Shown here: one piece after another, positions 7,933 to 16,193 of the stretch | How the letters are laid out: the number at the start of each line of letters is the position of its first letter | Numbering within the stretch: position 1 is the stretch's first letter | Source: CAYOWK01 sp964407665 | GTDB lineage: Bacteria; Pseudomonadota; Alphaproteobacteria; Caulobacterales; Hyphomonadaceae | Assembly: GCA_964407665.1 (NCBI GenBank) | Contig: CAYOWK010000011.1 | Span: forward strand, 1-64,000 | Length of the DNA stretch: 64,000 bases | Direction of reading: 5' to 3' | Made by a program: the position numbers and the translations under genes | Notes under the pieces: generated by a model | What the model was told of the DNA's origin: nothing | Databases searched by the model: none | Seen by the model: the letters and a program-made list of their open reading frames with translations, nothing else

Positions 7933-8865
7933 ATGACCGCGATATCGACGATAGCAGGCGCCTCCGTGCGCCTTAGCCTGCGGCCCGCCGAGGCGAGGGC
8001 GGCTGCGAAGGCGATTCTCGAGGCGCCAGCCCGGTCCGAGCCTGCCGCCCGCAAGGATGCGGCGGCCAGCGCAGACGCCCAGTCCCTGTCGAAAGGTGTC
8101 TCAGAGGCGAAGAAGGAAGCGATCTCGCGGGCGAAGGGTCAGGCGCGTCAGAAGCTGGAGCGCATCCGCGAAGAGCTGAAGCTGATCAAGAAGATCTGGG
8201 CCAGCAATCCCAAGGAAATGGTCAAGCAGCTCGCGCGCGTTTCAAAAGAGCTGGCGGCTGCAGCCAAGGAATACAGCAAGGCCGCGAAAGAGGCGGGGGA
8301 AGCTGTTGCGCCGCCCGCCGCCCCCGCGGTTCCGGCAGCGCCCGCCGCTGGTCCTGTTGAGGCCGGCGCCCCGGAGGCGGACAACACGGTTGAGGACGGC
8401 GAAGAGGATGCGGTCGCCAAGGCTGGGGCCGCCGGGGGGGACCCCGCTGAAGATACCGCCGCCGAAACGACGGCGCCAAAAGCTGGCGCGGAACCTGGAC
8501 CGGTCCCGTCCCGTGCCGATGCGGTAGCGGCCAACGCCGCCTACACAGCGCAAGCTGGCGCGCGGGCGCGCGAGGACGGCAAGGCGGCGCGCGAGGAGCG
8601 CCAGGCGAACGCCGCCCAGGATCAGGAATTTGCCCGCCTCGCCAAAGGCCTGGTCAAGTTGATCCGGGAGCTGCTGCAGGAAACCAAAGTGAAGTCGACC
8701 TTCACACTCAAGGAGCCGCTCGAGAAGTCGGAAGACTACAAGGACGCCGACAAGACGCTTAAGGACCTCCAGAAGGCGATGGACGAGATGGAGACCGAGG
8801 CAAACGCCGTTCTCAACGATCCTGTCGCCCACGCCGAGCGAATCGCCATGATCCGGTCTGCCTGA
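7933..8865 (+). CDS. Ala/Glu/Lys-rich coiled-coil protein, unknown
   Basis: A 310-residue protein with no signal peptide or membrane segment. Residues about 55-115 are highly charged and heptad-like (EAKKEAISRAKGQARQKLE, then KLIKKIWASNPKEMVKQLA), followed by an Ala/Pro/Glu low-complexity stretch (about 120-200) and a second charged helical region (about 210-295, with LVKLIRELLQETKVKSTF). It looks like a cytoplasmic elongated or scaffolding protein. I do not recognise the family. It diverges from the curlin gene and is followed by the riboswitch-controlled glyA. The opposite strand is also open for 248 codons but lacks any recognisable product. Confidence 0.7.
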   Translation: MTAISTIAGASVRLSLRPAEARAAAKAILEAPARSEPAARKDAAASADAQSLSKGVSEAKKEAISRAKGQARQKLERIREELKLIKKIWASNPKEMVKQLARVSKELAAAAKEYSKAAKEAGEAVAPPAAPAVPAAPAAGPVEAGAPEADNTVEDGEEDAVAKAGAAGGDPAEDTAAETTAPKAGAEPGPVPSRADAVAANAAYTAQAGARAREDGKAAREERQANAAQDQEFARLAKGLVKLIRELLQETKVKSTFTLKEPLEKSEDYKDADKTLKDLQKAMDEMETEANAVLNDPVAHAERIAMIRSA

Positions 8866-8924
8866 TCGGGCGCCCCGCGACGGTGTTGCCGGTTGCCCGC
8901 CTTCAATCCCGACGCTAAGACGGC

Positions 8925-9015
8925 CCCGCTGCGCGACTGGCGAGTTGGATGGGAAACCATCGGGGAGCGCGGCCCCGGGCGTCACCCGGGATTTGCCGTT
9001 CGCCTGGGCGGTCGG
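8925..9015 (+). ncRNA. ZTP (pfl) riboswitch upstream of glyA
   Basis: The leader carries the hallmark conserved blocks of the ZTP/ZMP riboswitch in order: GCGACTGGCGAG (8932-8943), the capped hairpin GGATGGGAAACCATC followed by GGGGAGCG, a variable GC-rich hairpin (8970-8990), and the 3' pseudoknot block GCCGTTCGCCTGGGCGG (about 8996-9012). ZTP riboswitches sense the purine intermediate ZMP/ZTP, which builds up when 10-formyl-tetrahydrofolate is short, and switch on folate and purine genes such as glyA. Downstream, 9048-9065 can form a GC hairpin just before the glyA ATG, a possible expression platform. The aptamer overlaps an apparent N-terminal extension of the glyA frame, which argues that the extension is not translated. 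Confidence 0.93.
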
Positions 9016-9072
9016 GGTAATCCCGGCCCTTCATCGAGATCTGGAGCGCGCGGGGCACCCCGTGCGAAGCAA

Positions 9073-10332
9073 ATGGACGCCCATCGCAAGGCCCTTGGAG
9101 CTTTCGACCCTGAAATCGCTGCCACGCTGTCCGGTGAGGAACTGCGCCAGACCGACGGCGTGGAGATGATCCCGTCAGAAAACTACACCTATCCGGAAGT
9201 TCTGGCCTGCCTCGGGTCGGTGTTCACGAACAAGTATTCCGAGGGCTATCCGGGCCGGCGCTACTATGGCGGCCAGGAATTCACCGACGCGATGGAGCGT
9301 CTGGCGCGTGACCGCGCCAAGAAGCTGTTCCGCGCCGAGCACGCCAACGTGCAGCCCCTGTCCGGATCGCCGATGAACCAGGCGGTCTATTTCGGCCTCC
9401 TTGAGCCGGGCGACCGGGTGCTGGCCATGGACCTCAGCCATGGCGGCCACCTCACGCACGGTGCGCCAGTGTCGCACATGGGCAAGGTGTTCAACTTCTT
9501 CCGCTACAAGACCCATCCCGAGCAAGGCGGCGCGATCGACTTCGACGAGGTCCGCAGGCAGGCCTTGGAAATCCGTCCGAAGATGGTGCTGTGCGGATAC
9601 TCGTCCTATCCGCGCGATCTCGACTACGCCGAGTTCAAGAAGATTGCTGATGAAGTTGGCGCGCTGACCATGGCTGATATCAGCCATGTCGGCGGTCTGG
9701 TTGCCGCCGATCTCCTGCGCAACCCGATGGACTTCGGCTTCGATGTGGTGACGACCACCACGCACAAGTCGCTGCGCGGACCTCGCGGCGGGCTGATCCT
9801 GAGCAAGAAGGAACACGCGAAGAAGATCGATTCCGCCGTGTTCCCCGGCCTGCAGGGCGGACCGCACATGAACAATGTCGCGGGCGCCGCTGTCACGTTC
9901 AAGAAAGCGCTGGAGCCCGAGTTCAAGGCCTACTCGCAGCAGGTCCTGGAAAACGCCCAGGTTCTCGCTCGCGAGCTGATGGCAAAGGGCGCGAAACTGG
10001 TCACCGGCGGGACCGACAACCACCTGCTGGTTATCGACACGGTGCAGAGCTACGGCATCGATGGCCGCGCCGCCGAGGAGGCGCTCGACCGGATCGGCAT
10101 CACCACCAACAAGCAGGTCATCCCTGACGATCCGAACCCACCGCTGCGTCCCTCGGGCGTGCGTCTCGGAACGCCCGCCTGCACCACGCGCGGTATGAAC
10201 ACAGGGGACATGAAGTCCATCGCCGACTGGATGGACCAGGTCCTCCGCGCGCCGGAAGACGCCGCCCTCACGGGCAAGCTGCTGGCTGCGTCGAAGGACA
10301 TGTGCCGCAGGTATCCGGTGCCGGGGCTCTAG
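9073..10332 (+). CDS. glyA: Serine hydroxymethyltransferase
   Basis: A 419-residue PLP enzyme converting serine and tetrahydrofolate to glycine and 5,10-methylene-tetrahydrofolate, the main source of one-carbon units. It shows SENYTYPEV (about residues 35-43), TNKYSEGYPGRRYYGG (52-67), the HVGGL segment (about 205-209) and the Schiff-base lysine in TTTTHKSLRGPRGG (Lys232). The length is normal. The frame is open back to 8893, but that part overlaps the ZTP riboswitch, and ATG 9073 gives the usual family start. The link to folate also fits thyA later in the window, which consumes methylene-tetrahydrofolate. It converges on the receiver gene. Confidence 0.96.
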   Translation: MDAHRKALGAFDPEIAATLSGEELRQTDGVEMIPSENYTYPEVLACLGSVFTNKYSEGYPGRRYYGGQEFTDAMERLARDRAKKLFRAEHANVQPLSGSPMNQAVYFGLLEPGDRVLAMDLSHGGHLTHGAPVSHMGKVFNFFRYKTHPEQGGAIDFDEVRRQALEIRPKMVLCGYSSYPRDLDYAEFKKIADEVGALTMADISHVGGLVAADLLRNPMDFGFDVVTTTTHKSLRGPRGGLILSKKEHAKKIDSAVFPGLQGGPHMNNVAGAAVTFKKALEPEFKAYSQQVLENAQVLARELMAKGAKLVTGGTDNHLLVIDTVQSYGIDGRAAEEALDRIGITTNKQVIPDDPNPPLRPSGVRLGTPACTTRGMNTGDMKSIADWMDQVLRAPEDAALTGKLLAASKDMCRRYPVPGL

Positions 10333-10438
10333 AACACGCTACCGTAAAGTCGATCGAGGAGGCGGGAGCGCGAGCGCGTTTCCGCCTCTGCCATGTCGGG
10401 GACTTCGGACGCACTGTCTGTCGGGCTACCCTGAAGGG

Positions 10439-10855
10439 TCAGGCCGCCGCGCGCATCATCAGGTCGTTCAGGAAATCCCGCAGCAGCTCGGGCTTCTTCA
10501 CGAAGTCGCCGAGGTTGAGGTTCTCCTTGCCAATGGCGACCGGATGGCAATCCACGCCGCCGCGGAGCAGCCCGTCGACAACGTCCTGGCGGCGGTCGCT
10601 GGCCGATACAACGGCCAGGCGGAACTTGCCCATGTTGGCGATACGCGTAACTGTCACATCTTCATCGGCGCTGTCGGGCAGGAACAGATCGGCAATGACG
10701 AGGTCGAAACGCTCAAGCCTCAGTTTCCGCTCCGCATCCATCAGGCTGCGTGCGACCACAAGATCGATGCCGAAGCGCGCGCGGGATGCAGCAGCGCCGG
10801 CTGCTGTCAGCAGCTCGCCAGCGTGAACATGATCTTCGACCCAGAGGACTTTCAT
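10439..10855 (-). CDS. Stand-alone response-regulator receiver protein
   Basis: A 138-residue single-domain receiver protein without an output domain. The acidic pocket is Glu7/Asp8 (WVEDH), the phospho-acceptor is Asp56 in DLVIADLFLPD, the switch Ser lies in VVSASD and the conserved Lys in DFVKKPEL. It should be a phosphorylation-dependent partner of a histidine kinase or of another protein, as for CheY- or DivK-like regulators (family knowledge). No kinase gene is adjacent. It diverges from the acyltransferase gene across a 154-bp region with a CtrA-type box and a 19-bp palindrome. Confidence 0.85.
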   Translation of the reverse strand: MKVLWVEDHVHAGELLTAAGAAASRARFGIDLVVARSLMDAERKLRLERFDLVIADLFLPDSADEDVTVTRIANMGKFRLAVVSASDRRQDVVDGLLRGGVDCHPVAIGKENLNLGDFVKKPELLRDFLNDLMMRAAA

Positions 10856-10881
10856 GGTCGCTTGTCCAGTTCCTGCGATGG

Positions 10882-10900
10882 GGTTGCCTGAATGGCAACC
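10882..10900. promoter_or_regulatory. Palindrome before the receiver gene
   Basis: GGTTGCC and GGCAACC form a perfect 7-bp inverted repeat with a 5-bp spacer, 27 bp upstream of the receiver start. It is a plausible operator or leader hairpin. Confidence 0.4.
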
Positions 10901-10946
10901 GAACCAGAAACAATGATATTGAGTGATCCCAATACGTACTGGCGAC

Positions 10947-10963
10947 GTTAATCGCCGATTAAC
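10947..10963. promoter_or_regulatory. CtrA-type binding site
   Basis: GTTAATCGCCGATTAAC is a perfect 17-bp palindrome that contains TTAA-N7-TTAAC, the full consensus for the cell-cycle regulator CtrA. It lies 47 bp before the acyltransferase start and 92 bp before the divergent receiver gene. TTAA pairs are rare in this GC-rich DNA, so the match is unlikely to be chance. It also supports an organism with the CtrA cell-cycle circuit. Confidence 0.72.
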
Positions 10964-11009
10964 ACGCTACCCCCAACCGGGATGAATACTTGCTTTTCTG
11001 GCTGTCGCA

Positions 11010-11945
11010 ATGGTTGAACTGAGCACCGCTGAATCTTCCCGACCCGGCGCCCGGTCCGGCGGCATTGATGATCGCCTGAGCGCCTTCATCAGCGCTGAAA
11101 CCAGTGACACGCACATTGTCGATACCCTGATCAACGAGCGCTGCCCCAGCTTCGTGAAGCACTGGTCGTGGCCGCTTGTACGTCCTGTAATCCGCCAGGC
11201 GCTGGGATACCGGAAAGCGCTGAAATGGGCCGACGATATCGCAGCCCTGCCATCCGGGCAGGCCTGTTTCGACTATCTGGATCGTGCGTTGGAGCTGCAT
11301 GTCTCGGTCAGGGGGGCAAGCCAGATCCCAGTATCGGGCCGTGCGGTGGTGATCGCCAATCACCCAACCGGGTTAGCAGATGGCCCCGCCGTTCTGTCGG
11401 CGCTTCGAGCGGTCCGCCACGATGTCGAGGTGATGGCCAATGCGGATGCGTGCCGGATCAATCAGGCATTCGCTGACATTATCCTCCCGGTGGAATGGGT
11501 GAAGGATAAGCGAACCCCGGCCAAGACGCGCGAAACGTTGCGGCGAACCGCAGCGACGCTGTCGGCGGAAAAGCTGATGCTGATCTTCCCTTCCGGCGCG
11601 CTGGCCCAGAAGGTCGATGGACGGCTGGTGGACCGGCCCTGGCATTCCACTGCCGTCTCCCTCGCAAGGAAGAACAAGGCGCCCGTCACGCCCCTCCATG
11701 TGAAGTCGCGCAACTCGTGGCTCTATTACGCCCTCTGCGATATCAACAAGGAGCTGCGCGACATCACCCTGTTCAAGGAGCTGATGAACAAGCAGGGGAC
11801 CACGTTCGAGCTGACCTTTGGGCCACAAATCCCCTGGCAGCACATGTCCGGCGATCCGGACGCCGTCACGGACCAGCTCAGGACCTATGTCGAGACCAGT
11901 CTTCCCGACGACCCCGAACGGCCATTCGTGCCGGCGTCCGTCTGA
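11010..11945 (+). CDS. PlsC-type lysophospholipid acyltransferase family protein
   Basis: A 311-residue glycerophospholipid acyltransferase-like protein. The catalytic HX4D-type motif is seen in IANHPTGLADGPAV (His and Asp four residues apart), followed by the substrate-binding region LMLIFPSGALAQK, the counterpart of the EGTR-like block. Proteins of this type add acyl chains to lysophosphatidic acid, or to ornithine-type lipids when related to haemolysin/OlsA. No clear transmembrane helix is seen, so it is probably peripheral on the inner membrane. Start is ATG 11010. The upstream CtrA box suggests cell-cycle control of membrane synthesis (inference). It converges on creD. Confidence 0.82.
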   Translation: MVELSTAESSRPGARSGGIDDRLSAFISAETSDTHIVDTLINERCPSFVKHWSWPLVRPVIRQALGYRKALKWADDIAALPSGQACFDYLDRALELHVSVRGASQIPVSGRAVVIANHPTGLADGPAVLSALRAVRHDVEVMANADACRINQAFADIILPVEWVKDKRTPAKTRETLRRTAATLSAEKLMLIFPSGALAQKVDGRLVDRPWHSTAVSLARKNKAPVTPLHVKSRNSWLYYALCDINKELRDITLFKELMNKQGTTFELTFGPQIPWQHMSGDPDAVTDQLRTYVETSLPDDPERPFVPASV

Positions 11946-13394
11946 CTAGCCCTTCTCGGGCTCCCGCCGACCAACGCCGTACCAGTCGAGGTTGCGCGTC
12001 ATCCACATCGTTGCTGCGATGGCGGCAAAGCTCGCGATAGAGCCTACCAGAAGGGCGTAGTCTTCCATCCGCATCAGGACGTAGATCAGCGTGTAGAGGG
12101 CCGAGAAGACGCCGAACGCCTGCATGGCCGACTTGCGGGTTCCGAAGACGGAGCCGGCATAGAGCGATATCGCCAGTACGGTACAGACAGCGGCGGCGAG
12201 GAAGCCCAGCGTGAAGCCCAGGATCTCCGATACTGACAGCAGGAGCATGTAGAAGACCAGCTGCGCCAGCCCGACGAGGACATACTGCGCGGGGTGAGCG
12301 CGCCGGCCGCTCGTGGTCTCGAACAGGAAATACGTCAGGAAGACGAGTCCCAGGAACATCGGCGCGTATTTCAGGGCGCGGACCACGCTCTGATACGGGT
12401 TGGCGTCATCGAGCAGGGTGACGCCCGGACCCATGCTGAGAATCTGGTCAAGCGACATGTCGGCAGCCGCGCCAGCGGCGCCACGGGCAAGGTAGGGAAT
12501 GTTCCAGGTCGCCCTGAATCCGTCGGCCGTGACCTCGCGCGTGTCGGGCAGGACGCCGCCATCGAATTTGGGGGCCGACCAGTCCGCCGTCATGGTGAGT
12601 GTCGTTTCGCGCGCAAATGCGGCAAGGCCTATACGCGATGCGCCAGTGACCTTCAGGTTCGATACCGCAGTGAATGTCCGCGCGTTCTCATCGGCAAGGA
12701 ATGGGAGCGGCGCGCCGACCATGCGCAACGGTGGCGTGGGCAGGCCCGAATAGGGCGAATAGCCGCCTGCAGACAGGGATGTGGTCTCCACGGGTGACAA
12801 CTCCAGCGCGGAGCCGTCAACCGTCAGGCTGGCCTGGTCGATGCCGCGAAGGTCGCTGAGACCGATGTAGATCCAGCCTTCCGCCCAGCGGATGCGAGCG
12901 TTCGCTGGAGCGGCGGCGGCGAGCCGGGTTGCGTCGAACGCCGCGTCGAATTTTGCATCCACCGCATAGACCGGCACGTTCTGCAGTCCCCGGCGGCGGA
13001 TGTCGCTGTCGAGCGTGAACGCGCCGGATCCGGTCTCTGCCGAAAGCACCAGTTGTCCGGTGACGGTCTGGACCTTGTTGTCCTGCAGGACATCGCGTTC
13101 GTAGGGGACAACGACCACAGGACCCATGATCGATTGTGCGCCGCCGACCAGCGATCCAACCTCCATAACTGCAGATTGAGCGTCGCGCGACCGCATCTCG
13201 ACGAGCCCCCAGACAAAGGCTGCGGGGATCGCCATGAGCAACGCGAGGGCGCAAACCAGCAGCAGCTTCAACCCGAACGAATTGCGCGGTAGGTACCGCC
13301 CGAACTCTGGCGCCCGGCCCGGGTCGGTCCGGCCAGTGTCGTTCCGGCCTGTAGGGTTCGGAGCCATGTCTCCGTTGTCTGTTGTGGAAGCCAT
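11946..13394 (-). CDS. creD: Inner-membrane protein CreD family
   Basis: A 482-residue CreD-family inner-membrane protein. One N-terminal helix (LKLLLVCALALLMAIPAAF) is followed by a large periplasmic beta-rich domain (about residues 70-320, with GPVVVVPYERD and GGYSPYSGLP) and about five C-terminal helices ending in NLDWYGVGRREPEKG. CreD is linked to envelope integrity and beta-lactam or colicin tolerance under CreBC in gamma-proteobacteria; its biochemical activity is unknown. No creBC genes are adjacent. ATG 13394 has AGGAA upstream; the frame stays open further but without logic. The proline/threonine-rich N-terminal tail is longer than in E. coli. Confidence 0.88.
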   Translation of the reverse strand: MASTTDNGDMAPNPTGRNDTGRTDPGRAPEFGRYLPRNSFGLKLLLVCALALLMAIPAAFVWGLVEMRSRDAQSAVMEVGSLVGGAQSIMGPVVVVPYERDVLQDNKVQTVTGQLVLSAETGSGAFTLDSDIRRRGLQNVPVYAVDAKFDAAFDATRLAAAAPANARIRWAEGWIYIGLSDLRGIDQASLTVDGSALELSPVETTSLSAGGYSPYSGLPTPPLRMVGAPLPFLADENARTFTAVSNLKVTGASRIGLAAFARETTLTMTADWSAPKFDGGVLPDTREVTADGFRATWNIPYLARGAAGAAADMSLDQILSMGPGVTLLDDANPYQSVVRALKYAPMFLGLVFLTYFLFETTSGRRAHPAQYVLVGLAQLVFYMLLLSVSEILGFTLGFLAAAVCTVLAISLYAGSVFGTRKSAMQAFGVFSALYTLIYVLMRMEDYALLVGSIASFAAIAATMWMTRNLDWYGVGRREPEKG

Positions 13395-13533
13395 TGGTGT
13401 GTTCCTGGGGTGCGGCCGGTCTGTCCGGCTCTGGGTATAAGCCTCCACACGGGCAGAAGGCGAATTTCGGGCGCCTTTCCGGCGGCGTCCGTCGTGGTAT
13501 GCGTTTTCGACCGTGGGGTGAGGATCGATCAGC

Positions 13534-14826
13534 GTGCGTGACTTTTTTCGGGTGTACTGGCCGTTGCTCGCGATAGCTGTTCTCGGCGTGATCGTCGCGT
13601 TGCTGTTCGTTGCGCCGGCGCCGCCGCGCAGTCTGATCATCGCGGGCGGGGCCGAAGGCGGCGCCTATGCCGCAGTGGCCGGACAGTATGCCGTCTCGCT
13701 GGAAGAAAAGGGCGTCAAGACGACGGTTCTCAACACGGCCGGGTCGGTCGACAACCTTCGCCGGCTGAATTCGGGCGAGGCCAGCATGGCCGTCGTTCAG
13801 GCCGGGACCGCCGGGGAAGTCGATACCGGTTCACTCAGGTCGCTGGGCGCCATCTTCTACGAGCCGCTCTGGGTTTTCCACAAAACGTCTATTCCGATGA
13901 GCGACCTGCGCGACGTCAAGGGCCGGCGCGTAGCCGTGGGCGCCCCCGGCTCGGGGCTGCGGGCGTTGACGGATCTGCTGTTGCCTGAAGCCGGCATGAA
14001 TCCCGGCGACTACACGCCCGTGGAACTTGGCGGTCAGGCCGCCGCGAACGCCCTGCTGGCAGGCGAGGCCGACATTGCGCTGATCGTCTCGGGGGCGGAC
14101 CCTGCATGGATCGCCGAACTGATCGCTTCACCGGGTGTGGAGCTTCTGTCCCTCGACCGCGCTCGGGCGCTGAAGCGCAGGCACTCCTTTCTCGATGAGG
14201 TGACGCTTTATGCCGGCGTCCTCGATCCCGCCCGTAATCTTCCCGCGACTGATGTGACTCTGCTGGCGCCTGTCGCAGAGATCGTGGTCCGGTCTGACCT
14301 GCATCCCGCCATCCAGTCCGTCCTGATCGAGGCGGCCTACCGCCATCATGCCAAGGGCACGATCCTGTCCGATCCTGGCGCATTCCCCACGCAGACGCTG
14401 ACGGATATCCCGCTGTCAGATGAGGCCGACCGCTACTACCGCAACGGGCCGACCGTACTGCGCCGGTGGTTCCCGTTTGATATCGCCAACTTCCTCGAAC
14501 GCGCCTGGGTGTTGGTCATCCCGCTCGTGACGCTGATGTTCCCGCTCGCGAAAGCTGCGCCGCCGGTCTACCGCTGGCGTGTCCGCCGCAAGATCTATGT
14601 CTGGTACCAGAAGCTTCGCGATCTCGAGATTTCAGGGCGTGACGCCACCACCCCCGAAGAGAGAACAGCCGTGCGCAGCCAGCTGGCCGACCTTCAGGCC
14701 GAGACGGGCAGGGTGCAGGTGCCGCTGCCGTACAATGACGACCTCTACCGCCTCCGCGCTCACATCCGCTTTGTTTCAGAGCTGATCGACAAGCTGTCGG
14801 CGCAGGACAAGCACGCCCGTGTCTGA
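13534..14826 (+). CDS. TAXI-family TRAP transporter solute-binding protein
   Basis: A 430-residue protein of the TAXI (TRAP-associated extracytoplasmic immunogenic) family. An N-terminal helix (residues 8-27) acts as uncleaved anchor or signal, then the binding domain shows IIAGGAEGGAYAAVAGQYA, NTAGSVDNLRRLNSGEASMAVVQ and VAVGAPGSGLRALTDLL. Unlike most TAXI proteins it continues with a second hydrophobic helix (about 322-345) and a charged cytoplasmic-type tail with coiled-coil character. TRAP permease genes are not adjacent, so it may act as a sensor or with distant partners. The GTG 13534 start has GAGGA about 10 nt upstream. It overlaps the next gene by 8 bp. Confidence 0.82.
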   Translation: MRDFFRVYWPLLAIAVLGVIVALLFVAPAPPRSLIIAGGAEGGAYAAVAGQYAVSLEEKGVKTTVLNTAGSVDNLRRLNSGEASMAVVQAGTAGEVDTGSLRSLGAIFYEPLWVFHKTSIPMSDLRDVKGRRVAVGAPGSGLRALTDLLLPEAGMNPGDYTPVELGGQAAANALLAGEADIALIVSGADPAWIAELIASPGVELLSLDRARALKRRHSFLDEVTLYAGVLDPARNLPATDVTLLAPVAEIVVRSDLHPAIQSVLIEAAYRHHAKGTILSDPGAFPTQTLTDIPLSDEADRYYRNGPTVLRRWFPFDIANFLERAWVLVIPLVTLMFPLAKAAPPVYRWRVRRKIYVWYQKLRDLEISGRDATTPEERTAVRSQLADLQAETGRVQVPLPYNDDLYRLRAHIRFVSELIDKLSAQDKHARV

Positions 14827-15163
14827 CCCGGCGCCTCTCTGGCGCCTCCGCCTGTTTCTCGACGCAGGCGCCGGTGTTTGCCTGTGGTCCCAGGACGAGG
14901 CGACCAAGGCGCGCTTCGGCTATCCGGTCGATCACCAAACGCTCGCCCTGACGGCCGGGCTGTTGGATGCACTCGATCAGCTGATCGTGGACTATGACGC
15001 CACCATCAACTGGGACGACCCGGGCGCGAGCGATCCGGATGGCTTCGGGCCGGCCGTGTTCGGATTCGAACCCGATGCGCCGTTCAGGGAGCGCATCCAG
15101 GATCTGGCTCTCCGCCTGCGGGAGGCGCTCGGCCCGGATTTCGAGGTTAGCTGCGACTTCTAG
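14819..15163 (+). CDS. Conserved-looking hypothetical, coupled to TAXI gene
   Basis: A 114-residue acidic, soluble protein without signal peptide or membrane helix. Its GTG start lies inside the end of the TAXI gene, which suggests translational coupling. Notable features are the Trp/Asp-rich segment INWDDPGASDPDGFGP and a predicted mixed alpha/beta fold. I do not recognise the family. It converges on the LytTR regulator gene with 4 bp overlap. Confidence 0.65.
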   Translation: MSDPAPLWRLRLFLDAGAGVCLWSQDEATKARFGYPVDHQTLALTAGLLDALDQLIVDYDATINWDDPGASDPDGFGPAVFGFEPDAPFRERIQDLALRLREALGPDFEVSCDF

Positions 15164-15930
15164 ATCCAGCCGGCTTCGCGCACAGCGGTCTGGTAGGTCC
15201 GGCTGACGGGGGCCTCGACCCCCGATTTTAGCTTCAACACTACCTTGCCGGAATCACGGGCCACCTCCGCCAGCCCCTGACGGGCCACCCACCACGACCG
15301 GTGCGTCTGCATCCCTTCGACAGTGGTGAGCTCCCTCAGGGCGTCGGCAAGGCGCATCAGGATCATCTCCTGTCCTGCGCTGGTGTGCACCCGGAGATAG
15401 TGATCCTCGGCCTGAACCGCGTAAAGTTCGGCGGCCCGCAGCCGGATCGGCAGCCTGTCCATGAACGCAGACTTGGCCGCAGGGATGGGATCAGACGGGC
15501 GGGCGGCCTCTGTCACGTTGGTGACCCGGCGGATGAGGATGCCGACACTCGTTATTGCAAGCGAGATCACAAGAATGAAAAGGAAGGTCCTGGGCCAGTC
15601 TTTCGGGGCCACTGTCTCCCCCCGTAGCAGCCATTCAGCGGCCAGGAGCACGGGCAGGATGACGACGGCGGTCAGCGTCGCCACGATCGGGACGATGCCC
15701 CAGTCAGGCATGCGGGGGGCCGAGTATTCGACGACCCGGGTCGCAATCTCGCCAGCCAGCGCCCCTACCGTAACGAGTGATACCCAGTAGGCGACGGCCA
15801 CCCAGAACGGCGAGCCGCTGACCGACCCGAACGGATTGATGATGGCGAGAAACAACCCGATCCCGACATAGATCGCCAGATCCCGGATGCGGATCCTCCA
15901 GTCGATCGCGATGCGCGAGTTATCAGCCAT
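15160..15930 (-). CDS. Membrane-anchored LytTR transcriptional regulator
   Basis: A 256-residue DNA-binding protein with about four transmembrane helices in residues 10-145 and a C-terminal LytTR domain (about 160-256; RAAELYAVQAEDHYLRVHT, then THRSWWVARQGL, then SRTYQTAVREAGW). LytTR domains bind pairs of short direct repeats. Fusion to membrane helices without a receiver domain is a known type that probably reads a membrane or envelope signal. It diverges from the DUF2306/DUF2141/carotenoid-oxygenase group, a natural candidate target, and the region between holds a repeated CGCATTTTG (15982 and 16012). Confidence 0.86.
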   Translation of the reverse strand: MADNSRIAIDWRIRIRDLAIYVGIGLFLAIINPFGSVSGSPFWVAVAYWVSLVTVGALAGEIATRVVEYSAPRMPDWGIVPIVATLTAVVILPVLLAAEWLLRGETVAPKDWPRTFLFILVISLAITSVGILIRRVTNVTEAARPSDPIPAAKSAFMDRLPIRLRAAELYAVQAEDHYLRVHTSAGQEMILMRLADALRELTTVEGMQTHRSWWVARQGLAEVARDSGKVVLKLKSGVEAPVSRTYQTAVREAGWI

Positions 15931-16193
15931 CTACCGTCCACGCTTCGCCATGCATTTCGCGCTTCGCGAACGGTTTATGACCGCATTTTGCGAACCAAAA
16001 CAGGCCCCTCACGCATTTTGGGTCGAAGCGCCCGGTCTTCGCCGCCAGATTGGCTTCACCAGACGGCGAGGACAGGGAGAACAGCCCGCCTGCCGCCGGT
16101 GAAGCAGCCGACCTCCCCGACGAGGGTCGGGCGCGACACGGATCCCCAAGGTATCCGGCCGCCCGGCCCGCCACTCCAAAGCAGGATGCCGCG
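15931..16193. promoter_or_regulatory. Divergent promoter region with CGCATTTTG direct repeats
   Basis: This 263-bp space separates the LytTR gene and the DUF2306 gene. CGCATTTTG occurs at 15982-15990 and again at 16012-16020, 30 bp apart and on the same helix face. LytTR proteins bind direct repeats, though usually about two turns apart, so the spacing is longer than normal. No gene is seen. Confidence 0.35.

Noticed and set aside
8242..8985. 248-codon minus frame opposite the coiled-coil protein and riboswitch
   Set aside because: It crosses the riboswitch, and its translation is Arg/Gly-rich with no family features.
8893..9072. 60-codon N-terminal extension of glyA
   Set aside because: It overlaps the ZTP riboswitch, and SHMT proteins do not have such an extension.
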